This document shows, one piece after another, positions 15,246-19,012 of a DNA stretch of 19,012 nucleotides. The DNA comes from JAHRVQ01 sp047616645. Lineage in GTDB: Bacteria > Pseudomonadota > Gammaproteobacteria > Pseudomonadales > Azotimanducaceae. The notes beneath the pieces are model-generated. The model ran no database searches. It was not told the origin of the DNA and saw only the letters and a program-made list of their open reading frames with translations. The translations under genes and the position numbers were made by a program. Numbering within the stretch: position 1 is the first letter of the stretch; every line of letters starts with the position of its first letter. The DNA is taken from the NCBI GenBank assembly GCA_047616645.1, contig JBLHIH010000069.1, positions 1 through 19,012 of the forward strand, in the 5' to 3' direction.

Positions 15246-15304
15246 GTTTTCATTTTACTGACTCATCATTTTTTAGACTCTATATTTACACATAAGGACA
15301 GTTA

Positions 15305-16015
15305 ATGACTTTTAAGAGAACCAATGGGCGTGCTTTGAATGAAATGCGCAAGGTAACTATAGAGCGGGGTTTTACCATTCACGCAGAAGGTTCTGTGTTG
15401 ATTTCCTGTGGGAATACGAAAGTCATTTGTACCGCAAGTGTTGATAAGGGTGTACCTTCTTTTTTAAGAGGTAGCGGGCAAGGATGGATTACATCTGAGT
15501 ACGGCATGTTGCCTCGCTCGACTAACTCCCGTATGGATAGAGAGGCGGCCAGAGGTAAGCAGGGTGGCCGAACTGTTGAGATACAGCGTTTGATAGGTCG
15601 CTCTCTCAGAAATTGTGTTGATATGAAGCAGCTAGGAGAATACACGATTCGATTAGACTGTGACGTCATTCAAGCTGATGGCGGAACAAGAACCGCGTCT
15701 ATTACGGGGGCGTGTGTGGCCCTGTACGATGCGGTCCGGAGTATTAATCGCACAGCAGCGTTCAAACAATTTGTAGCGGCTATATCCGTTGGTATTATTG
15801 ACAGTCAGGCCTTGCTCGATTTTGAGTATGTAGAAGATTCAAATGCTGATACCGATATGAATATTATCATGGCCGAGGATGGCAATTTTATAGAGGTTCA
15901 GGGAACGGCTGAAGGAGAGGCTTTTAGTCGCAATGAGCTTAATGAAATGCTCTTGCTGGGTGAAAAAGGCGTGGAAGCGTTAATCGCCATTCAGAAAACG
16001 AGCCTTGGCTTATAA
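15305..16015 (+). CDS. rph: Ribonuclease PH
   Basis: A phosphate-dependent 3'-to-5' exoribonuclease that trims tRNA precursors and structured RNA. The 236 residues (E. coli 238) contain the core family stretches HAEGSVLISCGNTKVICTAS, GVPSFLRGSGQGWITSEYGM, LPRSTNSRMDREAARGKQGG, LDCDVIQADGGTRTASITGA and, near the end, QGTAEGEAFSRNEL. The N-terminus begins MTFKRTNGRALNEMRKVTIE, matching the usual R-x-N/D-G-R start. AAGGA six bases before the ATG is a good ribosome site. It is first in a run with pyrE, an order shared with E. coli, where rph and pyrE are cotranscribed. No pyrE attenuator hairpin with a T run is visible between them. Confidence 0.97.
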   Translation: MTFKRTNGRALNEMRKVTIERGFTIHAEGSVLISCGNTKVICTASVDKGVPSFLRGSGQGWITSEYGMLPRSTNSRMDREAARGKQGGRTVEIQRLIGRSLRNCVDMKQLGEYTIRLDCDVIQADGGTRTASITGACVALYDAVRSINRTAAFKQFVAAISVGIIDSQALLDFEYVEDSNADTDMNIIMAEDGNFIEVQGTAEGEAFSRNELNEMLLLGEKGVEALIAIQKTSLGL

Positions 16016-16040
16016 AAACCTATCTTAGAGTAAGGGTGTG

Positions 16041-16718
16041 ATGTTGAAGAGCCATAAATTAGAGCGCCATAAATTAGAGGGCTATCAACAAGCCTTTATC
16101 GAATTTGCGATCGACCAGAAGGTACTACAATTTGGCGACTTTGAACTGAAATCTGGACGTAAAAGCCCTTATTTTTTTAATGCAGGTGGATTTAACTCTG
16201 GTCGCTCTCTTCTTAAGTTAGGGGAGTTTTATGCAGAAGCATTATTAAATTCAGGTACGGAATTTGACCTGCTGTTCGGACCGGCCTATAAGGGTATACC
16301 CTTGGTTTCCGCGACCTCAATAGCCTTGGCCGCCCAATATGGACGAGATGTGCCCTATGTATTTAATCGGAAAGAGGCCAAAACCCATGGTGAAGGCGGT
16401 AATCTAGTCGGTGCTGAACTCAAGGGTCGCCTTGTCATCATTGACGATGTCATCACCGCTGGCACCGCGATAAGAGAGGTGATGGCGTTGATGAAAGGAA
16501 CGCAGGCCTTGCCGGTGGCTGTTTTGGTTGCCATAGATAGGCAGGAAAGAGGAAAGGATCAACTCTCCGCAATTCAAGAAGTCGAGAAAGACTATGGTAT
16601 TTCTGTTATTAGCATCGTAAAGCTATCGGATATTACTTCTTTTCTGCGAATTAAAGAGGGCATGGACAAGGAATTGGCCTCAATAGAACGATACCAACAA
16701 GCTTACGGCGTAGGCTAA
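16041..16718 (+). CDS. pyrE: Orotate phosphoribosyltransferase
   Basis: Makes orotidine monophosphate from orotate and PRPP in pyrimidine synthesis. The family landmarks are FGDFELKSGRKSPYFFNAG, FDLLFGPAYKGIPL, the flexible catalytic loop FNRKEAKTHGEGGNLVG, and the PRPP signature VIIDDVITAGTAIRE. The product is about 225 residues against 213 in E. coli. The excess is at the N-terminus, where a 15-bp tandem repeat encodes SHKLE-RHKLE before the conserved GYQQAFIEFA (MKPYQRQFIEFA in E. coli). A GTG at 16038 precedes the ATG at 16041; AAGGG sits four bases from the ATG, so I chose 16041. It is 25 bases after rph and two bases before the DUF4124 gene. Confidence 0.96.
   Translation: MLKSHKLERHKLEGYQQAFIEFAIDQKVLQFGDFELKSGRKSPYFFNAGGFNSGRSLLKLGEFYAEALLNSGTEFDLLFGPAYKGIPLVSATSIALAAQYGRDVPYVFNRKEAKTHGEGGNLVGAELKGRLVIIDDVITAGTAIREVMALMKGTQALPVAVLVAIDRQERGKDQLSAIQEVEKDYGISVISIVKLSDITSFLRIKEGMDKELASIERYQQAYGVG
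16050..16079. repeat. 15-bp tandem duplication in the pyrE N-terminus
   Basis: AGCCATAAATTAGAG is followed directly by CGCCATAAATTAGAG, 14 of 15 bases identical and in codon phase. They encode SHKLE and RHKLE, a stretch that has no counterpart in E. coli PyrE as I recall it. Confidence 0.92.
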
Positions 16719-16720
16719 TA

Positions 16721-16918
16721 ATGATTGGACACATAACACTAAGCACGCGACCTTCAAGCTTATTGATAAGCCGGTTTGCTTTGCTTGTTTCTGTGTTTTG
16801 TCTTACCCATACGGACTTTACCTTTGCCGAACTTTATAAATATGTCAATGAAGATGGCGTAACGGTCCTTGATAGTTATCTACCTGCTCGTTACGTCAGG
16901 GGTGGTTATACTTTTTGA
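16721..16918 (+). CDS. N-terminal part of a secreted DUF4124-type protein (frameshifted)
   Basis: Sixty-five residues with a signal peptide: a polar start, a hydrophobic core (SRFALLVSVFCLTHTDFTFA), and probable cleavage after FTFA. What follows is the start of a DUF4124-like domain, ELYKYVNEDGVTVLDSYLPA, a short beta-rich module common at the N-terminus of exported proteobacterial proteins of unknown function. The frame ends at TGA (16916-16918), directly in a run of five Ts. Read one base back it continues without interruption into the next entry as GGYTF-LRLDGRVLEVV, so the two frames are almost certainly one gene. It begins two bases after pyrE and is probably cotranscribed with it. Whether the break is real, programmed or a read error is unresolved. 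Confidence 0.75.
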   Translation: MIGHITLSTRPSSLLISRFALLVSVFCLTHTDFTFAELYKYVNEDGVTVLDSYLPARYVRGGYTF

Positions 16919-17388
16919 GATTAGATGGCCGAGTGCTCGAAGTGGTACCAAGAGCGTTGTCAGGCGAAGAGATACGTCTTAGAGATCTAGATCTAGCAGA
17001 AGAAAAACGACTTAATCTCATGGAAGAAGAAAAGCAAATAGCAGATCAAAATTTGCTCAGGATTTATAGCACACCAGAAGATGTTATTCGTGTTAGAGAT
17101 GACAAAATTGCGAGCATAGAATTTTCGATCAATACCAGTCAGGGACGTGAATCTCGACTAAAACCCCAGAAAAGAGATGTTCAAGCAATATTGGCCGATA
17201 TTGAGCGAGCAGGTGGGACAATTAGCACTGAAAGATTAAATCAGGTTCGTACTATTGATAACAAGATCAGACAGACCGAAAGAGAAATAGCATCAATGCG
17301 AGATGAAATGTTGACACTGAAGGCATCTGGCGCCGCTGACTTAGAGCGTATAAAAGAACTATATGATAAGTCAGGTAGTGGGGGCTAA
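16915..17388 (+). CDS. C-terminal part of the frameshifted DUF4124-type protein
   Basis: An open frame of 157 codons that can only be entered by slipping back one base from the preceding frame. The TTG at 16915 overlaps the upstream stop and has no ribosome site. It continues the exported protein with LDGRVLEVVPRALSGEEIRL, a segment I recall as typical of this DUF4124 subgroup. Next is a strongly charged region (LAEEKRLNLMEEEKQIADQN) and a likely coiled coil (VQAILADIERAGGTI to MRDEMLTLK), ending in a flexible SGSGG tail. With the signal peptide upstream it would be a periplasmic or envelope protein. Function unknown; no catalytic motif is visible. It is convergent with slmA, 32 bases away. 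Confidence 0.7.
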   Translation: MRLDGRVLEVVPRALSGEEIRLRDLDLAEEKRLNLMEEEKQIADQNLLRIYSTPEDVIRVRDDKIASIEFSINTSQGRESRLKPQKRDVQAILADIERAGGTISTERLNQVRTIDNKIRQTEREIASMRDEMLTLKASGAADLERIKELYDKSGSGG

Positions 17389-17420
17389 TCTGGCCCTGCC
17401 TGTTGAGCAAAAGGTGGCTG

Positions 17421-18023
17421 TTAACCAAAGATAGATTTTTGCATTACTCTCCATTGATCATCCCAACCATCAGTAGGATATCGTGAAAAATCACTCCTAA
17501 CATACTGACTGATTTTGCCTTCAACACAGGCCAGCATGAGATTTGCGCCGCTGGCGATATCGATTGTCGCTTGATTTGCGCCTCTGATTTCTGCTTCTCT
17601 GAGAATCTGTTTTAGTTGAGTTTCAAAACGATCGAAGAATTGTCCCACGCGAACACGCAGTCTATCTGATTCTCCGGACAGTGGATCTCCCGTAAGAATT
17701 CTTGTGATGCCTGGGTTACGCTCGGAAAAGGTTAACAATAAATGCAAGGCCTGCGCGCATTTAACTTCTGTCGCGTTATCGTCCGTTAAAATTAAGTTAA
17801 TGCGAGAAAAAATTGTTTCCTCGATAAAAGCGATAAGATCGTCAAACATTCTCGCCTTACTCGGGAAATGCCGATATAGCGCCGCCTCAGAAACGCCGAC
17901 TTGTTTTGCAAGACCGGCTGTTGTTATTCTACCTCCGGGAGCCTGTTCTAACATTTCAGCTAAGGCTTGGAGGATTTGTTGCTTTCTCGAAACCTTTGGT
18001 TGTATTTCTTCTTTTTCAGTCAT
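17421..18023 (-). CDS. slmA: Nucleoid occlusion factor SlmA (TetR family)
   Basis: A DNA-binding FtsZ antagonist that blocks division over the chromosome. The 200 residues (E. coli 198) have a TetR helix-turn-helix, RITTAGLAKQVGVSEAALYR then HFPSKARMFDDLI, which is the SlmA-specific version. Further matches are RINLILTDD, ERNPGITRILTGDPL, RVRVGQFFDRFETQLKQILR and, at the end, YVRSDFSRYPTDGWDDQW. These separate it from generic TetR repressors. A GTG at 18026 is also in frame; the ATG at 18023 follows AGAAG at a short distance. It is downstream of argB on the same strand, 78 or so bases away. SlmA near pyrE and coaBC/dut is also seen in E. coli; coaBC and dut may lie beyond argB or elsewhere. 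Confidence 0.95.
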   Translation of the reverse strand: MTEKEEIQPKVSRKQQILQALAEMLEQAPGGRITTAGLAKQVGVSEAALYRHFPSKARMFDDLIAFIEETIFSRINLILTDDNATEVKCAQALHLLLTFSERNPGITRILTGDPLSGESDRLRVRVGQFFDRFETQLKQILREAEIRGANQATIDIASGANLMLACVEGKISQYVRSDFSRYPTDGWDDQWRVMQKSIFG

Positions 18024-18081
18024 CACTCTTCTGACCTGTATTTATTCTTCATTATAGTTCCTTAAATTTTTTGCTCTCATC

Positions 18082-18113
18082 TTTAGAATTATAGCTCTAT
18101 AGAATCATAGCTC
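18082..18113. repeat. 16-bp imperfect tandem duplication across the argB stop
   Basis: TTTAGAATTATAGCTC (18082-18097) and TATAGAATCATAGCTC (18098-18113) are adjacent and match at 14 of 16 positions. The argB stop codon (TGA, minus strand of 18105-18107) lies in the second copy; the same position of the first copy reads TAA. Confidence 0.75.
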
Positions 18114-19004
18114 CCCTAAAATCATCGTTCCAACGCCTTCATCTGTTAGTAGCTCCAATAGTACGGCATGAGCGACGCGCCCATCGATTATCTGTGCACT
18201 TGTTACCCCATGATGGACCGCATCCAGTGCACAAGTAATTTTAGGCAACATGCCGCCTGTTACTGTGCCGTCTTTGATGAGGCCTGCTACCTCAGCCGCA
18301 CTTAAGTTTGAGAGCAACTCCCCATCCTTATTCTGAAGTCCAGGTACGTCCGTGAGCAGTATTAGTTTCTCCGCATTGAGTTCAGAGGCAATCTTACCCG
18401 CGACGAGATCAGCATTGATGTTATAAGTAGTACCGTCATCTCCAACCCCAATGGGCGCAATAACCGGAATAATGTCACTTTGAGTTAGCATGTCTAACAG
18501 ACTACGATTGATAGCAGTCACCTCCCCAACATGACCAATGTCTATTATCTCGGGCGTACTATGTTCTGGAGAGGGTTTAAGTATTTTCATTTTTTTAGCA
18601 CTGATTAAACTGGCATCTTTTCCAGTTAGGCCAATTGCTTTGCCGCCGCTCTGATTAATTAAACTCACTATGTCCTGATTGACCAAGCCTCCTAAAACCA
18701 TTTGTACAACATCCATCGTCTTACTATCAGTGACACGCATTCCGTTAACAAACTTGGATTCAATATTCAGGTCATCAAGCACTTTTCCAATCTGTGGTCC
18801 GCCACCGTGTACAACAACTGGGTTCAAACCGACCAGTTTCATCAAGACGATATCTTGAGCAAAACTTTGCTTTAAGGATTCATCGATCATAGCGTTTCCG
18901 CCATATTTGATTACGATGGTTTTTCCCGTAAATCTTTGAATGTAAGGTAAAGCCTCGGTAAGAACGTTGGCGATATTAATTGCTGAGTCGCGGCTTAAAG
19001 TCAT
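18105..19004 (-). CDS. argB: Acetylglutamate kinase
   Basis: Phosphorylates N-acetylglutamate, the second step of arginine synthesis. The 299 residues show the amino-acid kinase motifs KTIVIKYGGNAM, VVHGGGPQIGKVL, FVNGMRVTDS, INADLVAGKIA and TDVPGL, then GGMLPKITCALDAV. It is longer than E. coli NAGK (258). The additional N-terminal helix (IANVLTEALPYIQRFTG) is the feature of hexameric, arginine-inhibited enzymes such as that of Pseudomonas aeruginosa, so feedback inhibition by arginine is likely. The ATG at 19004 is eight bases from the window edge, so its promoter and ribosome site cannot be seen. slmA follows on the same strand, and the short tandem duplication at 18082-18113 overlaps the argB stop codon. 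Confidence 0.97.
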   Translation of the reverse strand: MTLSRDSAINIANVLTEALPYIQRFTGKTIVIKYGGNAMIDESLKQSFAQDIVLMKLVGLNPVVVHGGGPQIGKVLDDLNIESKFVNGMRVTDSKTMDVVQMVLGGLVNQDIVSLINQSGGKAIGLTGKDASLISAKKMKILKPSPEHSTPEIIDIGHVGEVTAINRSLLDMLTQSDIIPVIAPIGVGDDGTTYNINADLVAGKIASELNAEKLILLTDVPGLQNKDGELLSNLSAAEVAGLIKDGTVTGGMLPKITCALDAVHHGVTSAQIIDGRVAHAVLLELLTDEGVGTMILGEL

Positions 19005-19012
19005 AGTTAGTT

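Noticed and set aside
15117..15305. Open frame of 62 codons between yicC and rph.
   Set aside because: It runs through both predicted promoters, has no ribosome site and encodes a low-complexity hydrophobic string; the spacer is better explained as divergent promoters.
17389..17420. Possible bidirectional terminator between the DUF4124 gene and slmA.
   Set aside because: No convincing stem with a following T run can be drawn; only short direct CTGTT repeats are visible.

Overview
The window looks like a chromosomal, mostly housekeeping segment of a free-living gammaproteobacterium. The main evidence is the right half, where argB, slmA, pyrE, rph, yicC, gmk, rpoZ, spoT, ridA and recG lie together in the order familiar from enterobacteria and pseudomonads. 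SlmA and the separate omega/SpoT pair also fit that class. A TRAP transporter, a rubredoxin beside ubiA and a cbs-cgl pair would suit a marine or environmental relative of Pseudomonas or Cellvibrio. The species cannot be named from sequence alone. I see no rRNA, tRNA, insertion sequence, prophage or CRISPR array, and no gene-free stretch over 300 bases.

Layout. (1) 1-488, minus: the 5' part of a TRAP small permease gene, running off the window edge, with a disturbed start. (2) 592-3261, minus: a tight run trmB-like regulator > ilvE-type aminotransferase > glutathione S-transferase > short DksA-like zinc-finger protein. (3) 3262-3425: a divergent regulatory region with an 18-bp palindrome. (4) 3426-5974, plus: cystathionine beta-synthase and cystathionine gamma-lyase, together a reverse transsulfuration route from homocysteine to cysteine. 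(5) 5993-6913, minus: ubiA; then 6975-7139, plus: rubredoxin; then 7226-8482, plus: a glutamate/dicarboxylate symporter. (6) 8479-15103, minus: yicC > gmk > rpoZ > spoT > ridA > recG, served by a good promoter at about 15134-15162. (7) 15305-17388, plus: rph > pyrE > a secreted DUF4124-type protein broken by a frameshift, served by a near-consensus promoter at 15216-15245. (8) 17421-19004, minus: argB > slmA.

The genes join nucleotide metabolism and stress control. Gmk makes GDP, SpoT makes and degrades (p)ppGpp, omega forms part of a ppGpp site on RNA polymerase, and a DksA-like protein is encoded nearby. PyrE, RNase PH, YicC and RecG cover pyrimidine synthesis, RNA turnover and fork repair.

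I did not find a clearly new defence or mobile system. The unusual content is at gene edges. Four short tandem duplications of 15-18 bp sit at the ends of recG, yicC, pyrE and argB. recG has no ordinary start codon upstream of its conserved N-terminus and opens on an in-frame hexapeptide repeat. Two genes, dctQ and the DUF4124 gene, are interrupted at short T runs. A TrmB-type regulator is paired with an aminotransferase resembling archaeal branched-chain enzymes. Sequencing error is a live alternative for the frameshifts.
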